Source: Myxococcales bacterium (lineage in GTDB: Bacteria > Myxococcota > Polyangia > Nannocystales > Nannocystaceae). Taken from it: a stretch of 64,000 nt of DNA. The stretch covers positions 1 through 64,000 of the forward strand of contig JAEUJW010000089.1 of assembly GCA_016793465.1 (NCBI GenBank), in the 5' to 3' direction. A program made the translations under genes and the position numbers. The notes under the pieces were generated by a model. The model saw only the letters and a list, made by a program, of their open reading frames with translations. It was not told the origin of the DNA and made no database searches. Below, piece by piece: positions 25,911-34,090 of the stretch (position 1 is the stretch's first letter; each line of letters opens with the position of its first letter).

Positions 25911-27244
25911 GGGGCGGCGAGGGTGTAGCGGCGGAAGCCGGCGATCAGGGCGGTGAAGCGGGACTGCAGGTCGGCGACGTCGTCGGGGCCGGGGGCCGCG
26001 CGCAGCAGGGCGGCGGTCCAGCGCAGGCCGCGGAGCGCGCCGGCGGCGGACTCGCGGGTGGCGTCGTCGAGCAGGTCGTCGGCCTCGGCGATCACGGCGC
26101 CGAGCTCGGCGCCGAGCTCGGCGACCAGCCACAGCGCGGTCACGCCGGCGGCGACGTCGCGGACCACGCCGACGAGCTTCATCACCAGCTCGAGCGCGGC
26201 CACGAGGGCGCGGGCGACGGCGTCGAGGATCCCGCCGAGGTCGTACTCGCGGGCGAGGTCGCGGACTTTCTTCAGGATCGGGTCGTCGACGACGCGGGCG
26301 AGGGCGGCCACGAGGTCGGTGACGCGGAGCAGCATGGCCCGGGGCGCGGGCTCGGGGGCGACGAGCGGGCCGTCGGCGGGCGGGGTCCACAGGGTCTGCA
26401 GCGACCAGCGGGCGGCGAAGTCGCGGCCGTCGGACCCGAGCGCCGAGGCGGCGGCGCCGACGGCCTTGATGTGCTTGACGAGGTCGAGCACGTCGCCGAC
26501 GTGCATGAGGATCCCGCCGACCTTGCGGGCGACCGCCGCGATCGTCCGGCCGGCGGCGACGAGCTTGTCGACGACCGCGCCGAGCATGCCGTCGTCCTTC
26601 AGCGCCGCGAGCATGTCGCCGGCCTTGGCCGGGTCGACCGCGGCGACGCCGTCGACGATGCCGCCGAGCTGCTCGCCGTCGAGGCTGGCGAGGTTGCCCC
26701 CGACGGCCTCGCCGAGCTGGTCGGCCGACATGTGCTCGACCAGCGCGGGGTTGTCGGCGAGCGCGTCGGCGAGGGTCTCGGGCTCGGCGAGGGCGGCCCC
26801 GGCGTCGGCGGCGTCGGCGGCCCAGGCGGCGGCCTCCGAGCGGGCGTCGGCGTCGACGGCGGCCGCGTTGGCGGCCGCGTTCTCGGGCGGCTCGACGTGC
26901 TCGCGGATGGTCAGGGTGTAGCGGTAGCGCTCGCGGAAGCCCGAGTCCTGCTTGACGTGCAGGTCGGCGATCACCACGGCGGTCATCTCGGTGCCGATGG
27001 CGATGTCGGAGGCGAACGCGAGGGCGCGGGCCTGGCGGTAGGCGGCGCGCAGCTGCTCGAGCGTGGCGGCCGCGCCCTCGCCGGTGAGCAGCCCGGCGAG
27101 CACGACCGAGGCGGGGGCGCGGCCGAGGTCCTGGAACACGCTGCCGGCCTGGCCGGGCACGCGCAGCTCGACGAGGCTGCGGTTGTCGGCGGCGCGGACG
27201 TCCTGCACGCTCCGCAGCTCGATGTCCCCCAGGCGCACCGGCAT
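25907..27244 (-). CDS. Tail protein with Mu gp43-like N-terminus and long helical extension
   Basis: A 445-residue protein between hub and spike genes. Residues 1-120 (MPVRLGDIELRSVQDVRAAD, later ASDIAIGTEMTAVVIADL and YRYTLTIREH) resemble the N-terminus of the Mu 'DNA circularisation' tail protein family, which is a baseplate component. The rest is Ala/Asp/Leu/Val-rich and mostly helical, with hydrophobic stretches (AALELVMKLVGVVRDVAAGVTALWLVAEL). It starts on a TGATG junction after the hub gene. In Mu the homologue precedes the hub gene; here the order is exchanged. A length-measuring contribution from its helical part is possible. Confidence 0.6.
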   Translation of the reverse strand: MPVRLGDIELRSVQDVRAADNRSLVELRVPGQAGSVFQDLGRAPASVVLAGLLTGEGAAATLEQLRAAYRQARALAFASDIAIGTEMTAVVIADLHVKQDSGFRERYRYTLTIREHVEPPENAAANAAAVDADARSEAAAWAADAADAGAALAEPETLADALADNPALVEHMSADQLGEAVGGNLASLDGEQLGGIVDGVAAVDPAKAGDMLAALKDDGMLGAVVDKLVAAGRTIAAVARKVGGILMHVGDVLDLVKHIKAVGAAASALGSDGRDFAARWSLQTLWTPPADGPLVAPEPAPRAMLLRVTDLVAALARVVDDPILKKVRDLAREYDLGGILDAVARALVAALELVMKLVGVVRDVAAGVTALWLVAELGAELGAVIAEADDLLDDATRESAAGALRGLRWTAALLRAAPGPDDVADLQSRFTALIAGFRRYTLAAP

Positions 27245-28269
27245 CACAGCTCCACCCGGGTCGTGAACCCGCCGGTCGCGTCGAAGCGCTGCACGACCCG
27301 GCGCGCGCGCAGCGGCCGCCCGGCGAGCACGGCGGCGAGGCTGTGGTCGTCGGGCAGGCCGGCGACGGCGACGAGGTCGCCGGGACGGATCGTGGTGCGG
27401 CCGAGCGTGGTCACGGAGCCCTCGATCGGACTGGCGGCGAGCAATTTGGTGAAGTTCTCGGCGACGGTCTGGCAGGCCCTCGCGCCGGCGAGCGCGCCGT
27501 CGACGAGCGTGAGGCCGGGCTGACCGGCGGCGCCGGCGTGCACCGCGTGGTCGGCGTCGACGGCGGCGCGGCCGACCAGGGCCGAGACGTCGCGCGGCAG
27601 CCAGTGGCCTCTGGCCTGGCCCTGCGACTCGGCCGCGCCCTCGCCGAAGATCGTCACGCCGGGCGCGGCGGGCGGGCGGCGCCGGAGGTCGAGCGCGAGC
27701 AGGTCCTGGCCCCACGTGAGGGTGTGGTCGGCGGCGCCGCTGCGCGGGGCGGCGACCACGACCGCGCCGGCGCCGTCGACGTGGAGCTCGGCGCCCATGC
27801 GGGCGAGCAGGCCCTCGACCACGCGCAGGCCGCGAGGGCCGCGCAGGGCGTGGAAGGTGCGCAGCGGCGGGCCGGGGCACACGGCGGCGACGGCGAGGCC
27901 GGCGGCGGCGAGGATGTCCTTCAGGACGGCGTCGGCGGTGGTGTCGTGCCAGGCGCGCTCGAGGTCGAGGTGGGCGAGCGCGGGCAGGCCGTCGTGGGCG
28001 CGCAGCTGCCAGGCGGCGGCGGTGCTGCCGACGTGGTCGGCGCGGCCGGTGAAGACGCGGCGCGGGCCGTCGCCGTCGTCGAGGTCGACGCTGACGGGGG
28101 CGCCGACGGCCGGGGCCCGGCCCTGCGGCGGACCCAGGCGCACGCGGGCCCAGCCGCCGCCGACGCCGGTCGCGCACTCGAGCGAGACGAGCTCGAGGCC
28201 GCCGCCGTCGGCGGGCCAGCGCGCGGTGAGCTCGCCGACCGCGACCGCGAAGCCGAGGCCGCCCGTCAC
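27244..28269 (-). CDS. Tail hub protein, gpD/gp27-like
   Basis: A 341-residue late-control-gene-D family protein, the hub that connects tail tube to spike. The recognisable parts are GRADHVGSTAAAWQLRAHDGL, AWHDTTADAVLKDILAAAGL, VVEGLLARMGAELHVDG and the C-terminal TTIRPGDLVAVAGL near residues 300-315. Size is normal for stand-alone hubs. It lies two bases after the Pro/Ala/Ser-rich gene and shares the A of a TGATG junction with the next gene. Confidence 0.82.
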   Translation of the reverse strand: MTGGLGFAVAVGELTARWPADGGGLELVSLECATGVGGGWARVRLGPPQGRAPAVGAPVSVDLDDGDGPRRVFTGRADHVGSTAAAWQLRAHDGLPALAHLDLERAWHDTTADAVLKDILAAAGLAVAAVCPGPPLRTFHALRGPRGLRVVEGLLARMGAELHVDGAGAVVVAAPRSGAADHTLTWGQDLLALDLRRRPPAAPGVTIFGEGAAESQGQARGHWLPRDVSALVGRAAVDADHAVHAGAAGQPGLTLVDGALAGARACQTVAENFTKLLAASPIEGSVTTLGRTTIRPGDLVAVAGLPDDHSLAAVLAGRPLRARRVVQRFDATGGFTTRVEL

Positions 28270-28271
28270 GG

Positions 28272-29939
28272 TCAGACCTCCAGCCCGTGGCGACGGGCCG
28301 CCTCGCGCAGGAGGTCGACGAGCGCGAGCTCGAGGGCGTCGGGGTCGAGGCCGGGTCCGCCGAGCTGGACGTGCACGGCGAACGAGTTGCTGACCCGCGG
28401 GGCGTCGGCCTGCAGGGCGGCGGCGGTGCGGGCGTCGGCGTCGATGAACACGGGGTCGAGGGCGTGCGCGACCCGCCCGGCGAGCGCGGCGTCGGCGGGC
28501 GAGAGCGACACGGGGACGAGGGGGGCGGCAGGGGCGGAGGTGGCGGCGTGGACGGGGACGCCGGGCGAGCTCGGCGGCGGTCTGTGCGGGCGAGGGCTGG
28601 CGGTCGAGACCGGGCCGGCGGTCACGAGGGGGCGGGCGTCGAGGTGAGCGAGACGAGCGGGCAGCGCGCTCGCATCGGGCAGCGTGCTCGCAATGGGTAG
28701 AGCGCCCGCATTTGTTACAGCGCTCGCAATGGGCAGAGCGCCCGCATTTGTTGCAGTGCTTGCAATGGGCAGAGGGCTCGCGTCGGATAGCGCGCGTGCA
28801 TTCATTGGAGAGCTCGCGTCGGGCAGGGCGCGTGCATCTGTCAGAGAGTGTGCGTTCGTCGGGGCGCTCGCGTCGGGCAGGGCGTGTGCATTCATCCGAG
28901 CGCTCGCGCTGGACGGAATGTTCGCGTCGGGCAGGGCGTGTGCATTCGTCCGATGGCTCGCGCTGGACGGAATGTTCGCGTCCGGCAGGGCGCGTGCATT
29001 CGTTGGAGCGCTCGCACCGGGCGGGGGGCTGGCGTCGGGCCAGGGGCTCGCAACGAGCGCGGGGCTCGCGGGAGGGCTCGGCGCGCGGGAGGGGCCGGCG
29101 ACGTGAGGGGAGCTCGTGACGGCGGATGCGCTCGTCGGCGTCGGGCTCGTGGTCGGCGAGGTGGGGCCGGTGACGAGCGGCGAGGCGTCGGCTGGCGGAG
29201 CGATGCCGCGGACGTGGACCGCGGCGGGCGACGCGGAGGTCGGCGCGGGCGGGGCGAGCGACGAGCCCGTCGGCGTGGACGGTGCGAGCGAGGAGGTCGC
29301 GGAGCGCGGCGCCGGGGCGACGAGCGAGGCGGCCGCGGACGAGGGCGAGCGGGCCGTCGCGGAGGACGCGAGCGAGGACCGGTCCGCAGGGGTCGGCGAG
29401 GTGGGTCGTGCGGCGGGCGTCGGACTCGCGGCGGATGGTGCGAGGGCTCTCTCTGCGGCGGCGACGGGCGGCGGGCTCGCCGCGTCGGAGACCGCGGTGG
29501 GGGACGGAATTGCCGCGCTCACGAGGCGCGAGGGCGCGGGAGCGTCGGTCGCGTGTGCGCGTTCGGGGGCGCGGACGGGCAGGGCAGGGCGGGTCGCGGT
29601 GGACGGCAGATCGGTGGGGTCGGCGGCGCGCGGGCTCGCGGAGCGGCGCGCGTCGAGCCGGGCATCCCAGTCGATCAGGGGCGACGAGGCCGCGAGGGCG
29701 GCGTCGGCCGACGACGGGTCGCGCGGGGGCGGTGAGGCCCTGCGCTCGCTCGCCTGCACGAGCGACGAAGCGGGCTCCGGGCGGGCGACGGAGGTCGCAG
29801 CCGTGTCGACCTCGAGCTCGAGTCCGTCGTCGGACGACCCGAGGGCGAGCGCGCTGCCGGCGAGCGCGCGCGTGACGGCGCCGCGGACGGGGTCGAGCAG
29901 CGCGGCGACGAGGTCGGTGGTCGAAGCGGTGAGGTGCAT
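28272..29939 (-). CDS. Pro/Ala/Ser-rich repeat protein in the tape-measure position
   Basis: A 555-residue protein (start ATG 29939; an upstream ATG at 29987 would extend into the minisatellite). Only the ends look folded: residues 1-45 (LTASTTDLVAALLDPVRGAVTRALAG) and the last ~90, where LSPADAALAGRVAHALDPV and FAVHVQLGG...LVDLLREAARRHG appear. Between them ~400 residues are Pro/Ala/Ser/Thr-rich and presumably disordered, including about ten copies of a NA-x-ALPDAS-type 10-15-residue repeat (28650-29010). In Mu/P2-like order this slot holds the tape-measure protein, but tape measures are long helices, not Pro-rich. It may replace it, or be an assembly scaffold with the tape measure encoded elsewhere. 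Confidence 0.6.
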   Translation of the reverse strand: MHLTASTTDLVAALLDPVRGAVTRALAGSALALGSSDDGLELEVDTAATSVARPEPASSLVQASERRASPPPRDPSSADAALAASSPLIDWDARLDARRSASPRAADPTDLPSTATRPALPVRAPERAHATDAPAPSRLVSAAIPSPTAVSDAASPPPVAAAERALAPSAASPTPAARPTSPTPADRSSLASSATARSPSSAAASLVAPAPRSATSSLAPSTPTGSSLAPPAPTSASPAAVHVRGIAPPADASPLVTGPTSPTTSPTPTSASAVTSSPHVAGPSRAPSPPASPALVASPWPDASPPPGASAPTNARALPDANIPSSASHRTNAHALPDANIPSSASARMNAHALPDASAPTNAHSLTDARALPDASSPMNARALSDASPLPIASTATNAGALPIASAVTNAGALPIASTLPDASALPARLAHLDARPLVTAGPVSTASPRPHRPPPSSPGVPVHAATSAPAAPLVPVSLSPADAALAGRVAHALDPVFIDADARTAAALQADAPRVSNSFAVHVQLGGPGLDPDALELALVDLLREAARRHGLEV

Positions 29940-29987
29940 GAGGGCTTCACTCGGCTTGCAGCGTTTGGGCGCCGGAGGCGGGGACAA

Positions 29988-30391
29988 GATTCGAATTTGA
30001 TGAGTGCACGCCGGGGGGTGGGCGCGGCGCGTGAGGACAGGATTCGAACTTCAATGAGCGCACACCGGGGCGTCGGAGGTGGGCGCGGGCAAGATTCGAA
30101 CTCGATGAGTGCACGCCGGGTGGGCGCGGCGCGTGAGGACAGGATTCGGACGTCAATGAGCGCACGCCGGGGCGTCGGAGGCGGGCGCGGGCAAGATTCG
30201 AACTCGATGAGTGCACGCCGGGTGGGCGCGGCGCGTGAGGACAGGATTCGGACGTCAATGAGCGCACGCCGGGGCGCCGGAGGCGGGCAAGATTCGAACT
30301 CGATGAGTGCACGCCGGGTGGGCGCGGCGCGTGAGGACGTGATTCGGACGTCAATGAGCGCACGCCGGGGCGTCGGAGGCGGGCTCCGATG
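29988..30391. repeat. Minisatellite of eight ~50-base units
   Basis: Units begin with GATTCG at 29988, 30041, 30093, 30143, 30195, 30245, 30291 and 30341 (spacing 46-53). They alternate between two half-types: GATTCGAACTCGATGAGTGC and GATTCGGACGTCAATGAGCG, each followed by CACGCCGGG and a GC-rich filler. On the minus strand each unit gives GTTCGAATC or GTCCGAATC, like a tRNA T-loop, but no cloverleaf can be built. It lies in the gap between the chaperone and the Pro-rich gene, inside the tail operon. There are no spacers, so this is not a CRISPR array. Confidence 0.85.
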
Positions 30392-30458
30392 CACGAGGCT
30401 GCGATCGCACGGCGTGCGATCGGCGAGGCCGCCGAGGACGGGCCTGTCGTCGGCGAGA

Positions 30459-30500
30459 ACAAATAAAAATCAAAAATTAAAATTAAAATTAGAAATTTCA
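30459..30500. other. AT-rich tract
   Basis: About 40 bases that are almost all A/T (AAATAAAAATCAAAAATTAA and onward) inside DNA of roughly three quarters G+C. It begins at the stop codon of the 30498 gene and lies directly before the minisatellite, upstream of the Pro-rich tail gene on the minus strand. It could be a promoter UP-type element, a nucleoid-protein binding site or a junction scar; nothing in it decides. Confidence 0.6.
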
Positions 30501-31334
30501 CTCGAACTGCAGGGTGTGGGTGCCGGGGCGGCCGGCGAGGGCGGAGGCGGGGGAGGGGCGCGGCGGATCGGTCGTGGTGTGTGCGAGGAGGGCGACCAGG
30601 CGATCGACCTCGTCGGCGGGGGCGCGCCACACCTGGGTCGGGGTCCAGCCGAGCAGGCGGCACAGCTGCACGGTCAGGCGGCGCAGGGCGGGGTCGGCGA
30701 GGGGCGGGGGCAGCAGCTCGGGCGGGGCGCAGGCGCGGCAGGCCGCGGCGAGCAGCGGGGCGGCGTGGACCAGCGGCAGCGCGAGCGGGTCGGGGGACGA
30801 CGTCGGCGCGACGCAGTCGCCGACGAGGCGGGCGAGGAAGCGGCCGACCGCGAAGCTGCCGGTGTGCGGGTCGCGGGCGGCCGCGACGGCCTCGGCGCGG
30901 GCCAGCAGCGACCACGGGCGTAGGACGGGGTCGGTCGAGCTCGGCGCGGCGAGAGCGTCGGCGGAGCGCGGGAGTAGGACGGGGTGGGCCGGCGGGTCGT
31001 CGACGAGAGGGTCGGCGGAGCGCGGGCGTAGGAAGGGGTCGGTCGGCGGGGCGTCGACGAGCGCGCCGGCGGCCCACCACAGGGCCAGGGGGCCCCAGCG
31101 GGGCACCGCGTCGGCGTCGCCGAGCACGTGCGCGGCGTAGACGGCGGCGTCGAGGCCGAGCTCGCCGCGGGCGACGCGGGCGGCGTGGCCGAGGGCGGCG
31201 AGGTGCTGGCCGAGGCGCCACGGCGCGAGGCGGAGGTGCTCGCCGTCGGCGGAGCGGGCGGCGAGCGGCCGGTCGTGGCCGCTGTAGTCGAGGTCGTAGG
31301 CGACCCCGTCGACGTCGAGCCGGAGGCGCGGCAC
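30498..31334 (-). CDS. Probable tail assembly chaperone-like protein
   Basis: A 278-residue protein following the tube gene by five bases. Its C-terminal block, LCRLLGWTPTQVWRAPADEVDRLVALLA, resembles the small helical chaperone-like proteins encoded between tube and tape measure in contractile tails. Residues about 90-135 contain three imperfect copies of a 16-18-residue repeat (DPFLRPRSADPLVDDPP, HPVLLPRSADALAAPSS, DPVLRPWS). The N-terminal DVDGVAYDLDYSGHDRPL segment reads as a short beta domain. Assignment rests mainly on position. Confidence 0.5.
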   Translation of the reverse strand: MPRLRLDVDGVAYDLDYSGHDRPLAARSADGEHLRLAPWRLGQHLAALGHAARVARGELGLDAAVYAAHVLGDADAVPRWGPLALWWAAGALVDAPPTDPFLRPRSADPLVDDPPAHPVLLPRSADALAAPSSTDPVLRPWSLLARAEAVAAARDPHTGSFAVGRFLARLVGDCVAPTSSPDPLALPLVHAAPLLAAACRACAPPELLPPPLADPALRRLTVQLCRLLGWTPTQVWRAPADEVDRLVALLAHTTTDPPRPSPASALAGRPGTHTLQFE

Positions 31335-31339
31335 GGGCC

Positions 31340-31735
31340 CTACTCCTCGCGCACGCGGGTGGCGGTGAACGCGTAGAGCGAGCGGGCGGTGTCGCCGGCC
31401 TCCATGTCGAAGCGCTTGCCGGTGACGAAGCAGTCGTCGAAGGAGACCGTGCGGGTCGACTCGGTGACCATGCCGACGTCCTTTTTCAGATTGGCGACGA
31501 CCTGGAAGCGGGTCGACTGGGCCAGCAGGGCGTCGAGCTTGTCGGAGCTCGAGCGGACGACGAGCTCGCCCTCGACGGTGCGGAGGCCGAAGGCGACGTC
31601 GACGCGCTCGTCGGAGCCGAGCGCGCGGATGTCCTGGCGCTCGACGACGACGCGGTAGTGCAGGGTCTGGACGCCCTCGAGGGCCTCCCCGTCGACGAGC
31701 ACGTTGCTGCGGTTGGCGGCGTAGATCTTGGGCAT
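31340..31735 (-). CDS. Tail tube protein (gp19-like)
   Basis: A 131-residue inner tube subunit: MPKIYAANRSNVLVDGEALEGVQTLHYR, then IRALGSDERVDVAFGLRTVEGELVV and FDDCFVTGKRFDMEAGDT. The pattern of a short beta-barrel with a loop for hexamer stacking is standard for the family. It lies 29 bases after the sheath gene. A single tube gene is present, unlike insect-active Afp clusters that have several. Confidence 0.85.
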   Translation of the reverse strand: MPKIYAANRSNVLVDGEALEGVQTLHYRVVVERQDIRALGSDERVDVAFGLRTVEGELVVRSSSDKLDALLAQSTRFQVVANLKKDVGMVTESTRTVSFDDCFVTGKRFDMEAGDTARSLYAFTATRVREE

Positions 31736-31764
31736 GACAGGTGGTTCCTACGAGGTGGCGGCTC

Positions 31765-33111
31765 TCAGACCTGGACGAGGATGGTGGCGACGATGTAGTC
31801 GATGGCGCGGACCGGGCGCACGGCGAGGTCGACGCGCACGGTGCCGGTGCCGAAGTCGGCCTGCGAGGCGTAGACGTCGGCGCGGAAGGCGGGGTCCTTG
31901 CCGTCGGTCGAGGGCACGAGGGCGCCGTCTTTCTGCATCTGCAGCAGCGCCTCGACGATCTTGGCGCGCAGGGCGGCGCGGCCGTCGGCGTTGTTGAGGC
32001 GGCCGATGAACAGCTCGCCGATCGCGCGGACGGTGCGCACGGCCCGGTCGGCGACCCGGCGCACGCTGATCTGATCGCCGTCGGTGGTCAGGCCGCGCAC
32101 GACCACCAGGCCGCGGCCGGCGAGCGCGGCGACCGGGACGATGTGGGCCTTCAACAGCTCGCTCTGGTCGTCGACGTCGACGGCGGGGACCCGGCCGGGC
32201 ACGACGAGCGGCTTGAAGGTCGGCGAGTGGAAGTAGGGCAGGCCGCCGATCATGCCGGCGACGGCGCCGACGACCCCGCCGGGCGCGACCAGCACGAAGC
32301 GGTCGGACACCAGCGGCACGGCCCACTGCACGGCGTCGGCCGGCGACAGGCCGGGGGGGACCTGGCCGAACCCGAGGCGGCCGCGGGCCGCGGTGCTCAT
32401 GGCGTTGCAGTGGGCGATGACGGCCGCGTACACGGCGGCGAGCGCGTCCTTGCCGCGCTGCTGCACGGCGGCCACGACCATGTCGACGTCGGCGTGGTTC
32501 TTCAGGCGGTCGAGGGCGCGGGCGTAGTCGTCGGCCGAGGCGTCGGCGCCGCCGCTGAACTCGACGTCCTGCTCGTCGGGCCAGTCGGCGGCCTGGACGG
32601 CCGCGGCGGCGAGGGTCGAGGCGCCGGCGAGGGCGGCGACGACGCCGGCGGCGCCGGGCTTGTCGGCGACGCCGAGGTTGCGGTGGACCTCGCGGGTGCC
32701 GTCGGGTCGCTCGAGCTCGAGGTCGAAGGCGATCACGGCGCCGTCCTGCTTGCGGTGGACCGTCCGGACCTTGAGGCCGTTGGCCCAGGTGCCCGGGGCG
32801 CGCGCGGTCAGCTGCAGCGCCGGCTTGCCGTGCCTCAGCAGGGTCGCGGTCGCGGCGGCGCCCTTGCCCGGCAGGGCCACGACGACGAGCTGCGAGGCGC
32901 CGTTCTCGAGCGCCTGGCGGGCCTCGGGCAGGCTGTGGGCCGCGCCCGGCCCGCACAGCTCGACGAACCGCTGCCACGACGAGGCCCGGCCGACGCCGCC
33001 CTCGGGGACGCGCTCGGTCAGGCCCACGAGCCCGAGCACGCCGGTCGGCGAGAGCTGCGGGGGGACGACCTCCTTGACGACTGAGACCTGGACTCCTGGG
33101 ATGATCGACAT
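31765..33111 (-). CDS. Contractile tail sheath protein
   Basis: A 448-residue sheath subunit. The N-terminus MSIIPGVQVSVVKEVVPP gives the linking strand; the C-terminal domain (from about residue 335: ISVRRVADRAVRTVRAIGELFIGRLNN to RAIDYIVATILV) is the conserved handshake region. The ATG at 33111 has GGAG six bases upstream; a longer frame reaching 34104 is an antisense extension through the neighbouring gene. The protein is short for a sheath, implying a small outer domain and an undecorated particle. Confidence 0.9.
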   Translation of the reverse strand: MSIIPGVQVSVVKEVVPPQLSPTGVLGLVGLTERVPEGGVGRASSWQRFVELCGPGAAHSLPEARQALENGASQLVVVALPGKGAAATATLLRHGKPALQLTARAPGTWANGLKVRTVHRKQDGAVIAFDLELERPDGTREVHRNLGVADKPGAAGVVAALAGASTLAAAAVQAADWPDEQDVEFSGGADASADDYARALDRLKNHADVDMVVAAVQQRGKDALAAVYAAVIAHCNAMSTAARGRLGFGQVPPGLSPADAVQWAVPLVSDRFVLVAPGGVVGAVAGMIGGLPYFHSPTFKPLVVPGRVPAVDVDDQSELLKAHIVPVAALAGRGLVVVRGLTTDGDQISVRRVADRAVRTVRAIGELFIGRLNNADGRAALRAKIVEALLQMQKDGALVPSTDGKDPAFRADVYASQADFGTGTVRVDLAVRPVRAIDYIVATILVQV

Positions 33112-33146
33112 GTCTTGCTCCGTTCGAGTGCTCCGCGGGTCAGCGC

Positions 33147-33947
33147 CTAGCTGCCCGCCCGTGCTCCGGCGAGCGTGATCGCGGCGCCGCCGAGGCGACC
33201 GACGACCTCGTCGATGCGCCCGGTCGGCTCGGGGGTGTGGGTGGCGACCTCGAGCTCGAGCTCGCCGTGCAGGGTGAGGCGGGTGGTGACCTGCGCGTGG
33301 CCGGGCTCGGCGGCGACGTACCGCCGGCGCTGGCGGTCGAGGTCGAGGCGCGGCGCGGCCAGGCGCAGGCGCACGCCGGGGCCGGGCGGCGGCGCGGCGG
33401 GGAAGCTCGACCACGCCAGCGCCGGCGGCTCGGCGAGCACCGGCAGCGCGAGCGCGAGGGCGGCGCGGGCCAGCTCGTCGGCGTCGGCGCCGCTCGTCGC
33501 GGTCGCGATCAGGACCAGGCGGACCTCGCAGGCGCCGCGCGAGCGCAGGCCGCGGGCCGGGGCGCCGCGCACGGTGGCGATCGGCGGCGCGGGCGAGGCG
33601 GCGCGCAGGCGCAGCAGCAGGCCGCCGGGCGCGGGCTCGGCGGTCCAGTCGTCGCCGCGGGCGAGGGCGCGGCCGTCGGGCGCGTGCAGCTCGGCGGGGG
33701 CCTCCGCGGCGCCGACGAGCAGCCACGCGCGCGCATCGGCGGTCGGCCGCAGGGGCGCGTGCGCGGCCTGCTGCGGGCTCGCCGGGGCCTCGGGCTCGGC
33801 GCTGCGGCGCAGGTCGCGGGCCCACGCGCGCAGGCTCGGGCCGGGCCCGGGGTCGCGGCCGGGGCCCGCGTGCAGCGCGAGGCCCGGGAAGCGGGCGGTC
33901 AGCGGCGCGAAGGCGGCGATCAGCGGGGGCTCGAGCTGCTCGATCAT
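33147..33947 (-). CDS. First gene of the contractile-tail operon, possible tail terminator
   Basis: A 266-residue protein (ATG at 33947) with an N-terminal helical start (IEQLEPPLIAAFAPLTARFPGL), a mid region with beta strands, and a C-terminal stretch VTTRLTLHGELELEVATHTPEPTGRIDEVVGRLGGAAITL. I cannot place it in a named family. In related clusters the gene directly before the sheath often encodes the DUF4255/Pvc16-type cap or terminator, which is the most likely role. A GTTCACG box lies 37 bases upstream of the start. Confidence 0.5.
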   Translation of the reverse strand: MIEQLEPPLIAAFAPLTARFPGLALHAGPGRDPGPGPSLRAWARDLRRSAEPEAPASPQQAAHAPLRPTADARAWLLVGAAEAPAELHAPDGRALARGDDWTAEPAPGGLLLRLRAASPAPPIATVRGAPARGLRSRGACEVRLVLIATATSGADADELARAALALALPVLAEPPALAWSSFPAAPPPGPGVRLRLAAPRLDLDRQRRRYVAAEPGHAQVTTRLTLHGELELEVATHTPEPTGRIDEVVGRLGGAAITLAGARAGS

Positions 33948-33984
33948 CGGCGTGGTACGTGACCGACTGCGAGGCCCGGCCGGC

Positions 33985-33990
33985 GTGAAC
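33985..33990 (-). promoter_or_regulatory. GTTCACG box of the contractile-tail operon
   Basis: On the minus strand GTTCACGCCGGCCGGGCCTC begins here, 37 bases before the ATG at 33947. A second identical copy begins at 34036. The same kind of box precedes four other operons in the window. Confidence 0.45.
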
Positions 33991-34056
33991 CGCCGGCGGC
34001 GGCGCGCCGGTTTCACGAGGCCCGGCCGGCGTGAACCGCTGGCGGCGGCGCGCCGG

Positions 34057-34062
34057 TTTCAC
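34057..34062 (+). promoter_or_regulatory. TTTCACG box of the nucleotidyl cyclase gene
   Basis: TTTCACGAGGCCCGGTCGGC begins 28 bases before the ATG at 34091. It differs at the first base from the GTTCACG boxes elsewhere in the window and is the other arm of the palindrome. Confidence 0.4.
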
Positions 34063-34090
34063 GAGGCCCGGTCGGCGTGGTCGATCGGGG

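Larger units (their letters stand above)
33970..34077. repeat. Tandem 46-base palindromic repeats between the tail operon and the cyclase gene
   Basis: About 2.3 copies of a 46-base unit (CGAGGCCCGGCCGGC...) start at 33970, 34016 and 34062. Each full unit contains a 32-base imperfect palindrome, GTGAACCGCCGGCG ... CGCCGGTTTCAC, at 33985-34016 and 34031-34062. They fill the 143-base gap between two divergent starts, so they could be operators or back-to-back promoters for both genes. Confidence 0.8.

Noticed and set aside
29988..30391. CRISPR array next to an AT-rich leader
   Set aside because: The units are contiguous with no unique spacers, lengths vary from 46 to 53 bases, and no cas gene is near.
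29988..30391. tRNA genes suggested by repeated GTTCGAATC cores
   Set aside because: No acceptor stem, D-arm or anticodon arm can be formed around any copy.
17874..33947. Complete prophage
   Set aside because: No capsid, portal, terminase, integrase, lysis or replication genes; only tail functions are present.
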